Assembly (NCBI RefSeq): GCF_011170065.1
Contig: NZ_BLLH01000003.1
Span: 110,522-174,521, forward strand
Length of the DNA stretch: 64,000 bases
Direction of reading: 5' to 3'
Source: Pseudolactococcus insecticola
GTDB taxonomy: Bacteria > Bacillota > Bacilli > Lactobacillales > Streptococcaceae
Made by a program: the position numbers and the translations under genes. Positions 38,001-47,734 of the stretch are shown piece after piece (position 1 is the first letter of the stretch; each line of letters begins with the position of its first letter). Below the pieces are notes generated by a model. That model did not search any database. It saw only the letters and a program-made list of their open reading frames with translations, and had not been told where the DNA came from.

Positions 38001-38389
38001 ATACCGGATTTTTCACTGATACGCTGGCGAGCCATCTAAAAGATAATTTTGATGATTTATTTGATCTGGGGCAGTTCAAAAAAGATGGAGAACCGTATGC
38101 AAGTAACCAGAATTTCTATACGGGGTCAGAAATTTCAGGCATGATTGCGCATAATGAGACTTTGTATAAAAATGCAGGTGAAAAATTACTTGCGGGTACT
38201 ATCAATATCAACCCAACTGTTGTCAAGCACGACGTCAGAGGATGTCAATTTTGTAAGTTTAAGTCTATCTGCGGTTTTGAGTCAGATGTGCATATGGGAT
38301 ATGGCCGTCAGATTCAGCTGAAAACAAAGGATGAGATCAAAGAGGCGTTACAAGCTGAGCTAGTAGAAATAAAGAAAGGGGATGAGTAG
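35057..38389 (+). CDS. rexB: ATP-dependent exonuclease subunit RexB (AddB-type)
   Basis: Partner of RexA in Chi-regulated double-strand-end resection. It starts at ATG 35057 (MKIIHTDIYGDL) and gives 1110 aa; a longer frame into dnaN is unlikely. The C-terminal nuclease domain has MIDRVDQIFGTLGAVDYKSG. Iron-sulfur cysteines are seen as YNCEYQYF and CQFCKFKSICGF. No Walker A is visible at the N-terminus, as I recall for RexB. The SD AGAGG lies 11 nt upstream in the arm of the dnaN terminator. Confidence 0.95.
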   Translation: MKIIHTDIYGDLTSFLVDEAREHLSHGRKIFYIVPSSLSFEKEKEILTRFNAGKDTALFDLTVTRLKQLPWYFDKGVESVRPSLSNVGIAMLMRQTLKHLSDAAIPTYRFMRDKQGFIDQLVALYTELTQSNLTSEDLLLAQNTPKNKEIKTIFDAFEAELGAFSNDNKLQQFIDKVVDDRFTSDLQDYVLVIDGYSRFSAEEMTLIDVLSTRVSEIVIGVYTSNKALSATFLEGNVYQQSVELIRNLQENYLVDLIDKTVNQVDTTFTNLSRLMEKESDFTISDDDKLSTHEGLEIWQVVNHKEEIEHVAKQIRQLLEQGIKYQEILVLLGDVAGDAILLPEIFKTYQIPFFYAKEKAMKDHPLIVLIESLLKIKTNHFQLSDVLNLLKTQLYTSDEISLQDIYSFEYYSLQHNIRGRRQFEQTFEGKNAEKVRSLLVGKGSPLQVLLTSKAQKGQKWLEKIQTFLENGQVKSQIEQLYFRDEATNNFEKSSEHLEVWKHLMNVLEEFTAVFGLETLSSTDFLEIISAGIKNAAYRLVPSNVDVVQVKSYELVEPRSARYVFAIGLTQSNFPKQTQNLSLLSDEERASINEKLAESDQVKFIDEPAFINHKKNSFTALQLFNAATEKLVLSTPQIYENEQSELSQYLQFLVDYGVKPTVKYGVNLVDSVSQIGNYAGLLSNLGAIERQLTLPDQPETNRSFWLSLFRIMSKQEDYRGVFSAANADHLQVRQLDEQVISALYPSHLNASVSSFENFYNCEYQYFLNNTLHVHEFEKIDLDARISGSYFHEVFEKVMRDTLTSKADFQYVLTRSLQEVDSKYQAFFTRDATSAYTWKKLQEIIRQTATMLEKTVGNAGVNSLAFEQGFGFEGSTLDTYQVVLQDKKTLNIRGMIDRVDQIFGTLGAVDYKSGDKRFDLQAAYDGTSLQFLTYLDILRQNTRKFENSENIWGALYLHLQNPTHALKDLKTLDELPTALKNEMKYTGFFTDTLASHLKDNFDDLFDLGQFKKDGEPYASNQNFYTGSEISGMIAHNETLYKNAGEKLLAGTININPTVVKHDVRGCQFCKFKSICGFESDVHMGYGRQIQLKTKDEIKEALQAELVEIKKGDE

Positions 38390-41300
38390 CAAGATGCAAG
38401 ATAAAACAGAACTTGAAATTGCAACATTGCAGCAAGCTGAAGCTGGTAAAGCACTACCGAAAACACCTGAACAGATTGAAGCAATTTACAGAACAGATAC
38501 TAATATCCTCGTTTCAGCATCTGCTGGATCGGGTAAGACATTTGTCATGACAGAACGGATTATTTACCTGATTTTAAGCGGCGTCAGGCTCAAAAATCTC
38601 TTTATTTCGACCTTTACAAACAAGGCAGCTGCCGAGTTAAAAACAAGATTGGACAAGAAAATTCGTGAAAGGCGTATTGAGACAAGTGACTTTGAACAGA
38701 AGCGTCTGTTGACAACCGCTTTACAAGATCTGTCAACTGCTGACATTGGAACAATGGATAAGTTTACACTGAAATTTTTGAAGGAAAATTTCTATCTTAA
38801 GAAATTGGATCCAACATTTAGGCTTTTAGTTGATAAAACTGAGCAGGATTTGATAAAACGAAGCATTTTTGATGCACTCGTCGAACGTCATTTGTCTTCT
38901 GATGGACTGACTGAAGATGACTCAGAAAATTCATTGCTATTAAGTAAATCTCGCTTCATTGCTGTCATGAAAAATTTCTCGTCAGACCGAAAAATTGACG
39001 GATTTTATACCGTTTTAGATAAAATCAATACATTTGCAGACAGTCTTGAAAATCCCGTAGATTGGCTGGGAAATGGCTTTCTAACAGGATTTGCGACGTT
39101 TGCAACTTTTTCTGACTTACCTGATAGGTTTACAGCAGGTTTACAGGAAAGTTTACACACAATTTATCAGGCTGTTATGGATAATCTGGCGTCAGGCTTG
39201 ATCACTGGTAAGGCAAAGATAGAAAACGCTGAAAATTTTCTGGGAAATTTTGAGTTTCTGATAGACTGTCTTACAAGTAAAGACTATCAAAAGTTTGCGA
39301 TGCTTTACAAGGACATGAAGTTTCAGTTTGTCCCAAATGCGAATAATAAGGAAAATCGAGATGAGGCATTAGAAGCTCAAAAAGCTGCGCTTAAAAGCCT
39401 AGTCACTGAAAATAAAAACACGCTTGATCAGTTTATAGACGCCGTTCGTCATCAGGATATCATCGAAAAATATCATGCGGCAGCACACGAGTTGACAGCA
39501 GATTTACAGATCATTGCGCAGGCATTTTACGCGGCCTATCATGCGTATAAGCTCAAAAATGCGAGCTTGGAGTATGCAGATGTGACACATCTGACCATCG
39601 AGATTTTGCAAGAAAATGAGGTTTTGAGAAAGGTTTATCAAAGCCAGTATTTTGAGGTCATGGTGGATGAGTATCAGGATACCAACCACTTGCAAGAGGC
39701 AATGCTAACGCTGTTATCAAACGGAAAAAATCGGTTTATGGTGGGGGATGTTAAGCAGTCAATCTATGGGTTTAGGCTTGCAGACCCGTCAATTTTTATG
39801 GCAAAATATGAAGGTTATCAAACAGAAAATGCTGATGGTAAACTCATCAGACTCAAGGAAAACTTCCGTTCGCGTCCAGAGGTGATTGATTTTACCAATC
39901 AGATTTTCAAGCATCTCATGGATAAATCAATCGGTGAGATGACTTATGGTGCTGAAGAAGCACTTGTTGTCGGTAACAAATCGCTCGCTGAAACGGATGA
40001 AAAAATTGATCTGACGGCGGAGCTTTTGATTTACAAAGATGAGAAAGAAAGGTCGTCAGATTCTGACGAAAATCTTTCATCAGGTGAGCTTATGATGACT
40101 GCAAAAGCAATCAGGGAGCTCGCAGATCAGGGCGCAAGCTATGAAGACATGGTGATTCTCGTCAGAAGTAAGACTAATAACGCTGAGATTGAGCGCGTTT
40201 TGCAGTCTTTTGACATCCCTGTCGTGCTTGACGAAGGCAAGATGAACTACTTGCAATCGCTGGAAGTCCTTGTCATGTTAGACGTTTTGCGCGCCATTGA
40301 CAATCCGCTTTTTGATAAGTCGTTTGTGGCCCTGCTCAAGTCGCCTTTGTTTTACTTTACGGAAAATGAGCTAGCAATTATCAGTTTGCAGGCATCAAAT
40401 GACCTGACTTTTTATGAAAAATATCAACAAACACTTCAAAAAACAGGTCTTAACTCTGACTTGGTTGACAGCACTCTAAGCGCTAAGTTAGTACATTTAG
40501 ACAATATTTTGATAGAATGGTGTCAACTAGCGCGTCAAGATAGTTTACACAGTTTGATCTGGCAGATTTACCGTGAGACGCACTATTATGACTATATTGG
40601 TGGTATGAAAAATGGTCAGCAGCGTCAAGCTAATCTTGCAGCGCTTGCTGAACGTGCTGCAAGCTATGAATCATCAGGCTACAAAGGTCTTTACCAGTTT
40701 ATTCAGATGATTGACAGCTTCATGTCAACTCAAAATGATCTAGTTTCTGTCAATGTTGCCCTACCATCAAACGCCGTGCGGGTCATGACGATTCACAAGT
40801 CTAAAGGACTGGAATTTCCCTACGTCTTTATCTTAAATGTCAACAAAAAATTCAACACCAAAGACTTGTCATCACCTCTTATTTTATCTCGGGAAAATGG
40901 TGCAGGCATCCAGTTTACAGCAGATTTTAAATCAGAAATAGAGACTGAATTTCCTTACGCACTTGTCAAAATGACAACGCTGCCGCACATGGCAAACGCA
41001 CTTGAAAAGGAATACCAAGCGCTAGCTGAGGAGATGCGAATGCTCTACGTCGCTCTAACACGTGCTGTCAAAAAGATTTACATTATCGGTAAAATTGATG
41101 CCAAAAAACTTGACGAAGACAATCTCTTGCTGGATTATCAAACAGCTACTTTTGATAAAAATGGCATCTTAGATAACCATTTCAGGCAGTCTCATCAAGG
41201 CTATCAGAACTGGATTTTAGGGATTTATCACGCGCTTACAATCAAGTCAGAGCTAGGGATGACACTCAAAGTCGTCTCGCAAGATTCTCTGCAAGATATG

Positions 41301-42080
41301 ATCCCGTCAGATTTTAAAAAAGCTAAAAGTTTTGAAGAACTGCTGATAGAGTCACAAAAATTTGATGACATCATGGAGACGATTGATGACGTCAAAACTG
41401 CTAAGAAAATACTTGATTCAACAGATGTTTTAAACCAAAAGTATGCTGCTGGCATTAACTTGCCGACAATCCAGACACCTAGTCAGATCAAAAAGCGCTA
41501 TGAGCAGTTGCTGCCAGAGTCAGAGGTTAGCGTTCAAACGCACCAAAAATATTCACAGTTTGAGTTCATTAAGACGGATAAAAAAGTGTCACCGACTGAG
41601 CTCGGCTCCGCAGTCCATGAGTTCATGCAAATCTTGAATTTTTCTGATGTTTCACGTGAAACACTTGAAGCGACACGTCAGAAACTCTCCGTCAGAGATG
41701 AGGTCAAGACGAAGATTGATTTGAAGCAGATTTTGAGTTTATTTGACACTGAATTTGGTCAGATGATGGTTGAAAATGCTGCTGATATGACACGTGAGGC
41801 ACCTTTTTCGATGCTGAAAACAGATGAGGTATCAGGTGAACAGTACGTTATCCGCGGGATTATCGATGGCTACCTCAAAAGAGATGACAAACTCATCCTT
41901 TTTGACTATAAGACAGACCACTTTACAGATCTCACTGCCATTTCTGAGATAAAAGTGCGCTACGAGACGCAGATGGCGCTTTATGCTGAGAGTCTGAGCA
42001 AGGCTTTTTCGACGGACACTGTCGATAAATACTTGATTTTGCTGGGCGGACCAGACAAGGTTTATATCGAGAGATTATAA
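38382..42080 (+). CDS. rexA: ATP-dependent helicase/nuclease subunit RexA (AddA-type)
   Basis: UvrD-like helicase plus nuclease, up to 1232 aa. Walker A is SASAGSGKTFVMTERI, motif II VDEYQDTN, motif III GDVKQSIYGFRLADP, a late motif VMTIHKSKGLEFPYV, and the nuclease motif LFDYKTDHF near the end. The start is ATG 38382 or 38394; AAAGGGG is 1 nt from the first and 13 nt from the second. It overlaps rexB by 8 bp. A perfect parS lies within it. Confidence 0.95.
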   Translation: MSSKMQDKTELEIATLQQAEAGKALPKTPEQIEAIYRTDTNILVSASAGSGKTFVMTERIIYLILSGVRLKNLFISTFTNKAAAELKTRLDKKIRERRIETSDFEQKRLLTTALQDLSTADIGTMDKFTLKFLKENFYLKKLDPTFRLLVDKTEQDLIKRSIFDALVERHLSSDGLTEDDSENSLLLSKSRFIAVMKNFSSDRKIDGFYTVLDKINTFADSLENPVDWLGNGFLTGFATFATFSDLPDRFTAGLQESLHTIYQAVMDNLASGLITGKAKIENAENFLGNFEFLIDCLTSKDYQKFAMLYKDMKFQFVPNANNKENRDEALEAQKAALKSLVTENKNTLDQFIDAVRHQDIIEKYHAAAHELTADLQIIAQAFYAAYHAYKLKNASLEYADVTHLTIEILQENEVLRKVYQSQYFEVMVDEYQDTNHLQEAMLTLLSNGKNRFMVGDVKQSIYGFRLADPSIFMAKYEGYQTENADGKLIRLKENFRSRPEVIDFTNQIFKHLMDKSIGEMTYGAEEALVVGNKSLAETDEKIDLTAELLIYKDEKERSSDSDENLSSGELMMTAKAIRELADQGASYEDMVILVRSKTNNAEIERVLQSFDIPVVLDEGKMNYLQSLEVLVMLDVLRAIDNPLFDKSFVALLKSPLFYFTENELAIISLQASNDLTFYEKYQQTLQKTGLNSDLVDSTLSAKLVHLDNILIEWCQLARQDSLHSLIWQIYRETHYYDYIGGMKNGQQRQANLAALAERAASYESSGYKGLYQFIQMIDSFMSTQNDLVSVNVALPSNAVRVMTIHKSKGLEFPYVFILNVNKKFNTKDLSSPLILSRENGAGIQFTADFKSEIETEFPYALVKMTTLPHMANALEKEYQALAEEMRMLYVALTRAVKKIYIIGKIDAKKLDEDNLLLDYQTATFDKNGILDNHFRQSHQGYQNWILGIYHALTIKSELGMTLKVVSQDSLQDMIPSDFKKAKSFEELLIESQKFDDIMETIDDVKTAKKILDSTDVLNQKYAAGINLPTIQTPSQIKKRYEQLLPESEVSVQTHQKYSQFEFIKTDKKVSPTELGSAVHEFMQILNFSDVSRETLEATRQKLSVRDEVKTKIDLKQILSLFDTEFGQMMVENAADMTREAPFSMLKTDEVSGEQYVIRGIIDGYLKRDDKLILFDYKTDHFTDLTAISEIKVRYETQMALYAESLSKAFSTDTVDKYLILLGGPDKVYIERL
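41648..41663. other. parS site inside rexA
   Basis: TGTTTCACGTGAAACA, a perfect match to the Firmicute ParB-binding palindrome, about 8 kb right of oriC and within the rexA coding region. Confidence 0.95.
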
Positions 42081-42099
42081 AAAGAGCCTTGGCTCTTTT
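42080..42099. terminator. Terminator between convergent rexA and flippase genes
   Basis: AAAAGAGCC-TT-GGCTCTTTT, then TATTTT on the plus strand; the 5' A-rich flank lets it serve the minus strand as well. Confidence 0.85.
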
Positions 42100-42103
42100 T
42101 ATT

Positions 42104-43582
42104 TTATAGTAACTCTCGGATGTTTTTCATCCTGAAAATGCTGAAAAATGTTGCAGCACCGGCTGCTGTCAAAAGTAAGAGTTCAATGAGTTGCAGGACG
42201 CGATGCTCAGAAACATCAAATAGCTTTTTTCCAAGTAAAACAACTGCGGACATGACTAAAATTGCTAACCAAAATCGCAAGTTTAGGACTTGTTTTGGTA
42301 AACGACGCCTGTAACTTTGATAAGCAACTAAGACGATGAGCAAGCTAATCAGACTTGAAATGGACGCACCAGCAAGGCCAAATGTAACTGTCAGCGGATA
42401 GACAAGCAGTAATTTGAAAAGGAGGCCAACTAATAAAATAGCGCCAGATATTTTATGATGACCGCGCAGAAATAACTCATGATGTGCGAGTTGAATCATG
42501 GAAATAATCGGAATTTGCATGATAAAAAGCTGTAAACTCAGCGCTTGCGTATGACTTTTGAACAACACGTCATTCATCTCAGGCAGCACTAAAACTAACC
42601 CGACAGTCAGGGCGATAGACAAGTAAGTAACAGCATCGACAATCTGTTTTGAAATGTGACCTCCTTGAGTCATTTTTGGTAAGGCATCTGTCAAAATAGC
42701 TGTCGTAATGACAAGCCCCAGCTGTAAAAATGGCTGTCCGCGATCATAAATGCCTTTCAAAATTTCAGCATGGCTAGATGAAATGCCAGAGTGAACGAGT
42801 GCATTTTTGACGAAAAAGACGTCAACCATTTGAAAAATCAGCATGTAAATCATGAAAAAAGTAAAAATCAGTGAAGCGAGTCCAAATTTACGGATAATCT
42901 CTTTTTTCATCTGCCAGTCTGTCAAGTCTGTAAACAAACCTTTGAACTTGAAATTTGTTGATCTGATCAGATAGATAAGGGCAGCAAGCCCACCGATAAA
43001 TGAACCAAGCATGGCTAAAAAAGAAATGGTGTAAACATCATCTGTCAACCGTGTAAACATAAATGCTGCTAGAATAATCAAAACAACGCGTACCACCTGT
43101 TCAACCATCTGTGAAATCGCGCTTTTAGTCATGTCGTTTTTTGACTGAGCAAGCCCACGATAGAGCGATAGAAAAGGCACAAGGATAATCGGTGAAATTG
43201 CCATCAATAGTGGCAGTGCTAACTTTGGCTGCCCCATCAACTGTGCCAAAGGTTGACACAAGATTGACAGGAGGATCACACTTGCGAGTGAAAATAAGAA
43301 AGAAGTCTGGAAAAATTGTTGTGTCTCCCTTTTTTTTATCATCTCGTCAGCTTCTTGCGATGTATGCCGTAAACTTGAGAGAAAGTTTGGCAAAGCGACC
43401 AACGACAAAGTTGTGATGATTGAATAAAACGGATAAACTTGTTGGAAGGCGTAGAAGCCTTTGTCACCCACCATATTTTGATATGGGAAACGATAAAGTG
43501 CAGCCAGAATTTTTGATAAAAATCCGACTAATGTCAGTACCCCTGCGCCACTAATCAGCGTTTTTTTCATGTGTCTTCTCAT
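42104..43582 (-). CDS. Lipid-linked oligosaccharide flippase, MATE/MurJ-like (YtgP/SpoVB family)
   Basis: 492 aa with about 12-14 membrane segments. The N-terminus SGAGVLTLVGFLSKILAALYRFPYQNMVGDKG is characteristic of the SpoVB/YtgP/YabM branch of the polysaccharide-transport superfamily. Some of these act as lipid II flippases in streptococci. It overlaps mfd by 32 bp. The true start may be ATG 43570 (MKKTL). In Bacillus a relative (YabM) also lies near mfd. Confidence 0.85.
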   Translation of the reverse strand: MRRHMKKTLISGAGVLTLVGFLSKILAALYRFPYQNMVGDKGFYAFQQVYPFYSIITTLSLVALPNFLSSLRHTSQEADEMIKKRETQQFFQTSFLFSLASVILLSILCQPLAQLMGQPKLALPLLMAISPIILVPFLSLYRGLAQSKNDMTKSAISQMVEQVVRVVLIILAAFMFTRLTDDVYTISFLAMLGSFIGGLAALIYLIRSTNFKFKGLFTDLTDWQMKKEIIRKFGLASLIFTFFMIYMLIFQMVDVFFVKNALVHSGISSSHAEILKGIYDRGQPFLQLGLVITTAILTDALPKMTQGGHISKQIVDAVTYLSIALTVGLVLVLPEMNDVLFKSHTQALSLQLFIMQIPIISMIQLAHHELFLRGHHKISGAILLVGLLFKLLLVYPLTVTFGLAGASISSLISLLIVLVAYQSYRRRLPKQVLNLRFWLAILVMSAVVLLGKKLFDVSEHRVLQLIELLLLTAAGAATFFSIFRMKNIRELL

Positions 43583-46500
43583 CTCTTATTTGACTTAGGC
43601 GTTCAGTAAATGACATGATTTCTGACAAAATAGTTGCTTCTGATACGCGTCTGACGTCAAAACGGATAGTCATTGTGCCACGTTCTTCACCTATTTTTGC
43701 TTTCAGGCTAGTTTTTGACAGTGCATCAAAATAGTCCTGAGGCATGAATATGTTTACAGCTGCTTTACTCATCGTGTAAACAACGTTGACAGGTATCTTG
43801 TCAACACTGTCAACTAAAGCATTATCAGCAAAGTATTTGAGTAGACCGATTTCCAGCAAATAAGCAACCGTATCAGGATATTCACCAAATCGGTCAATCA
43901 ACTCATCTTGTAAATCTTGGTAATAAACACGGCTTTCAATTTCACGGATTCGTTTGTAGATTTCGATTTTTTGGCGTTGATCAGAAATGTAATCTGACGG
44001 CAGGAATGCATCAATTCCCAGATTGATTTCAGTGTTACTTTTATGACTTTTCTTGGATTTGCCAAGGCGTTTATTAACCGCTTCTTCCAGTAGCTGTGTG
44101 TAAAGATCAAAGCCAATCGAGTCTATAAAACCTGATTGTTCGGCGCCAAGCAGATTTCCCGCGCCACGAATAGACAAGTCGCGCATGGCAATCTTGAAGC
44201 CAGAGCCTAATTCTGTAAAGCCTTTAATCGCATCAAGGCGTTTTTCGGAAACGTCAGACAGGGATTTCTCAGGTTGGTACATAAAGTAGGCGTAAGCCAC
44301 ACGGTTTGACCTGCCAACACGACCACGCAGCTGATAGAGCTGAGATAACCCCATACGATCAGCATTTTCGACAAATAGGGTATTGGCGTTTGGAATATCA
44401 ACCCCTGTCTCAATAATCGTCGTTGATACAAGCACGTCGTAGTCACCGTTGATAAAATCAAGCAGCGTATTCTCCAGCTGCACCTCGCTCATCTGACCGT
44501 GGATATAGCTCACCCTAGCTTCTGGAATCATCTCAGAAATCTGCGAAACTTTCTGCTCAATGGTGTCAACACGGTTGTAAACGTAGAAAACCTGACCGCC
44601 ACGAGAAATCTCACGTAGCACAGCGTCACGTAAAACACCATAGTTTGTCTCCATGACATAAGTTTGCACAGGATAACGGTTGGTCGGCGGTGTTTCAATA
44701 ACAGACAAATCACGAATCCCCATCATGGACATGTGTAAGGTCCGAGGGATTGGCGTCGCAGTCAGCGTCAAAACGTCCACCTGTGTTTTCAGCGCTTTGA
44801 GCCGTTCCTTATGCTTAACACCAAATCGCTGTTCTTCATCGATGATCATCAGGCCAAGGTCGAAAAATTCAATGTCTTTTGACAGCAAACGGTGGGTACC
44901 AATGATCAGGTCAATCCGATCTTTTTTGAGTTTATCGATAATGTCAGACTGTTCTTTTTTCGTCTGAAAACGTGACATGACAGCGACATTTACACCAAAA
45001 TCGTTAAAACGCTCCAGAAAATTATTGTAATGCTGCTCAGCAAGGACAGTCGTTGGCACTAATATAGCGACTTGTTTATGGTCATTGATAGCCTTAAAAG
45101 CTGCGCGCATGGCAACTTCGGTCTTTCCAAAGCCAACGTCACCGACCAGCAAGCGATCCATCGGCCGCGGCCGTTCCATGTCTTTTTTGATCTCAACAAT
45201 AGAGCGCAGTTGATCGTCAGTCTCTGTGTAGGCAAATGCCTGATCAAACTCAAGTTGATTGTCATCATCATATGAGAACGCGTAGCCTTTTTGACTCTCA
45301 CGCGCGGCATAGAGTTTGATGAGATCCTCAGAAATGTCCTCAATTTGCTTGCTGACACTTGCGACAGTCCGACGCCATCTGCCATCGTTTAACTTATTAA
45401 CTTTCGGCGGTTTTCCTTCACCTGCTGAATACTTGGTTAGCAGCTCAACCTGATCAACAGGAATCGAAATGGTGTCGTTATTTTGATATTGAATGGTTAG
45501 ATAATCACGATGAATCCCAGATATTTCTATCGTTTCAAGACCCAGATATTTCCCGATACCGTGCGTCTGATGGACGACATAGTCACCTATTTCAAGCTCA
45601 TTGTAGTCTTTTAAGCGTTCGGCATTTGTGATATTTAGCCGCTTCGTTCGGCGTTTTTTTGTCTTGCCAAAGATTTCGTTTTCTGTGATAATAGCGATCT
45701 TCTCGTTAAGAAGATTAAAGCCATTCGTTAGATTGAGGTTGACAATGTTGACTGCATTTACTTGAATCTCAGTAAGAGTTGACAGTGTAAACGTCATGTC
45801 AAGCTCCTGTAAAGCAGTTGACAGCTTATCTTGCTTTTCTTTTGAGACTGCGAGAATGACCGTGTAGTCTGACTTCGCAAATCTTTCAAGTTCTGCTTGA
45901 AGTAAAGGCAGCTGACCAAAAAATCCCTGCATACTATGCTGATTAAAATTCTGCAATTGATCAAACTTGAGATTTCCAAGTCCTTTTTGAAAATTTGAGA
46001 AAAATGTCGCAGGTTTATAATTTCTTAGTTTGTGGCTATTGTCAGCAATGTAGCTCATGTTATCAATTGAGCGGTCGAGCAACTTTTCTGACAAGATAAA
46101 TTCGCCAGTTTCCTGTGTGATTCGATGTGTCATTTCAGTGATTTTTTGAAAATCATCGATGAAAATTGGCACATTTTTAGGTAAATAATCAAACAATGTC
46201 CACTGCTTTTCATAGAAAAACTCGCTGAATTTTCTCAGATCAGGATGGTAGTTATGATGCTTAGCTGCTGCAATGATTTCAGCAAAATAAGACGATGCCT
46301 TGTCAGTTAAACCTGTCTGATTTGACAAAAATAAAGCACCACGTTCAAAGTCATCAGGCGTCAAAATAAAGTCTGATGACGGTTTAATCGAAATCGTTTC
46401 AAGCTGTTCAAGCGAAAGCTGACTTTCTGCAGAAAAATACCTGATGCCATCAATCTCATCACCAAAAAACTCAATTCTGACAGGATTTTCAGCATCAAGA

Positions 46501-47051
46501 GGGTATATATCTAAAATATCCCCACGTTTTGAAAATTCACCAGGACTCATGACGCGTTGCGTTTTCTCAAAACCAATAGTTGACAGCTGGTTGACAAGAC
46601 TGTCAACGTCGAAGTCTTGTCCCACCGTAAAGGTCAGATTAAAGGCTTGAAAATTTTTAGGATTTGGCAGTAATTGGCGTAAAGCAAAAATAGGGATGAT
46701 CAGAAAACCATCCGCATTTTTATCTTGTAAAAAACTTAGCGCATCCAGTCGATAAGCCAGGCGTTCTTTACTTGCAATCGCATACTCAGCAAAAATATTG
46801 TCATCAGAAAAGTATTGAAACACTTTTTCCTCTGATACAAACTCAGCCAAATCGCTGTAAAGCTCACTTGCATGGTACTGGCTATCCGTGACGATAATAT
46901 ATTTATCCGGCTGATTGACATAGGCTGCAGCCATTAGCATGGCTTTAAAAGTGCCCTGAACGCCTGTAAAAAGTGTTCGGGATAGATTGTTAAAATCACG
47001 CTGCCAACTTGCAAGCGCACGGTTACCATCAAGTAAATCTGTTAGTTTCAT
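43551..47051 (-). CDS. mfd: Transcription-repair coupling factor Mfd
   Basis: 1166 aa. The UvrB-homology domain is N-terminal; the RNA polymerase interaction domain (about 480-560) has YNELEIGDYVVHQTHGIGKYLG. The RecG-like translocase has Walker A GDVGFGKTEVAMRAAF, DEEQRFGVKHKERLK and LTATPIPRTLHMSM. It removes stalled polymerase and recruits UvrA. 5 bp downstream of pth, weak SD, so it depends on the pth transcript. Confidence 0.97.
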   Translation of the reverse strand: MKLTDLLDGNRALASWQRDFNNLSRTLFTGVQGTFKAMLMAAAYVNQPDKYIIVTDSQYHASELYSDLAEFVSEEKVFQYFSDDNIFAEYAIASKERLAYRLDALSFLQDKNADGFLIIPIFALRQLLPNPKNFQAFNLTFTVGQDFDVDSLVNQLSTIGFEKTQRVMSPGEFSKRGDILDIYPLDAENPVRIEFFGDEIDGIRYFSAESQLSLEQLETISIKPSSDFILTPDDFERGALFLSNQTGLTDKASSYFAEIIAAAKHHNYHPDLRKFSEFFYEKQWTLFDYLPKNVPIFIDDFQKITEMTHRITQETGEFILSEKLLDRSIDNMSYIADNSHKLRNYKPATFFSNFQKGLGNLKFDQLQNFNQHSMQGFFGQLPLLQAELERFAKSDYTVILAVSKEKQDKLSTALQELDMTFTLSTLTEIQVNAVNIVNLNLTNGFNLLNEKIAIITENEIFGKTKKRRTKRLNITNAERLKDYNELEIGDYVVHQTHGIGKYLGLETIEISGIHRDYLTIQYQNNDTISIPVDQVELLTKYSAGEGKPPKVNKLNDGRWRRTVASVSKQIEDISEDLIKLYAARESQKGYAFSYDDDNQLEFDQAFAYTETDDQLRSIVEIKKDMERPRPMDRLLVGDVGFGKTEVAMRAAFKAINDHKQVAILVPTTVLAEQHYNNFLERFNDFGVNVAVMSRFQTKKEQSDIIDKLKKDRIDLIIGTHRLLSKDIEFFDLGLMIIDEEQRFGVKHKERLKALKTQVDVLTLTATPIPRTLHMSMMGIRDLSVIETPPTNRYPVQTYVMETNYGVLRDAVLREISRGGQVFYVYNRVDTIEQKVSQISEMIPEARVSYIHGQMSEVQLENTLLDFINGDYDVLVSTTIIETGVDIPNANTLFVENADRMGLSQLYQLRGRVGRSNRVAYAYFMYQPEKSLSDVSEKRLDAIKGFTELGSGFKIAMRDLSIRGAGNLLGAEQSGFIDSIGFDLYTQLLEEAVNKRLGKSKKSHKSNTEINLGIDAFLPSDYISDQRQKIEIYKRIREIESRVYYQDLQDELIDRFGEYPDTVAYLLEIGLLKYFADNALVDSVDKIPVNVVYTMSKAAVNIFMPQDYFDALSKTSLKAKIGEERGTMTIRFDVRRVSEATILSEIMSFTERLSQIRDEKTHEKNAD

Positions 47052-47056
47052 ATGTT

Positions 47057-47626
47057 TTATCCGTTAAATTCATTTCCAGTTTTGTTAAAATCATCTGTCT
47101 CAAGATAGTAGCGTACAGCATCACAAGCTCGTGCAATACCGACTTCAGCTAATTCTTTATCTTCTTTATCAAATCGACCAAGGACATGGTTGACAACAGA
47201 CATGCCATGTTTTGGCCGGCCAATCCCCACCTTGATACGGTTAAATTCCTGCGTGCCAAGGTGTGAAAAAATAGATTTCATCCCGTTGTGTCCACCAGCT
47301 GATCCTTTCTGACGTAGACGCAGTTTTCCCACAGCCATGTCCAGATCATCATAAATCACAGTCAAATCAGAAGCGTCTAGCCCATTGTAAGCTAAAAGTG
47401 GTTTGACCGACTTACCTGAGTCATTCATAAAAGTCACAGGTTTAACTAAGATCACTTTTTGACCTGCTACCATGGTTGATGCTACATCTGCGATAAATGT
47501 CTTATCACGTTTGAAATTGATATTTAGATCATTTGCTAGTACATCAAGCACGTCAAATCCGACATTGTGCTTGGTATGTTCGTATTTATCACCTGGATTT
47601 CCTAACCCAACAATCATTTTAGTCAT
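47057..47626 (-). CDS. pth: Peptidyl-tRNA hydrolase
   Basis: 189 aa. Conserved blocks: [23 protein letters not shown] with the catalytic His, [11 protein letters not shown], and [27 protein letters not shown]. Recycles tRNA from peptidyl-tRNA released at stalled ribosomes. SD AAAGGAA. Its upstream region carries an 11-bp-phased TGTAAA array that runs into the SD, so the pth-mfd operon may be under a two-component regulator. Confidence 0.96.
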   Translation of the reverse strand: MTKMIVGLGNPGDKYEHTKHNVGFDVLDVLANDLNINFKRDKTFIADVASTMVAGQKVILVKPVTFMNDSGKSVKPLLAYNGLDASDLTVIYDDLDMAVGKLRLRQKGSAGGHNGMKSIFSHLGTQEFNRIKVGIGRPKHGMSVVNHVLGRFDKEDKELAEVGIARACDAVRYYLETDDFNKTGNEFNG

Positions 47627-47638
47627 ATTGACACTTCC

Positions 47639-47688
47639 TTTACACTTGGTTTACAGAATGTTTACACAATGATTTACAACCTTGTAAA
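47639..47688 (-). promoter_or_regulatory. Phased TGTAAA array before pth (WalR/PhoP-type response-regulator box)
   Basis: On the minus strand four direct TGTAAA repeats (plus-strand TTTACA at 47639, 47650, 47661, 47673) are spaced 11, 11 and 12 bp start to start, and an inverted copy follows at 47683-47688. Direct hexamers TGTWAH-N5-TGTWAH are the known WalR (YycF/VicR) consensus; the reverse complement resembles the Bacillus Pho box. No convincing sigma-A -10 was found, which would fit an activator-dependent promoter. Confidence 0.6.
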
Positions 47689-47700
47689 CGTCAAAAAAGA

Positions 47701-47718
47701 CTGAAATCAACATTTCAG
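47701..47718 (-). terminator. ychF terminator
   Basis: CTGAAAT pairs with ATTTCAG across CAAC (plus strand), with T residues on the minus strand side, 17 bp after the ychF stop. Confidence 0.75.
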
Positions 47719-47734
47719 CACTTTTTCAATCTAA

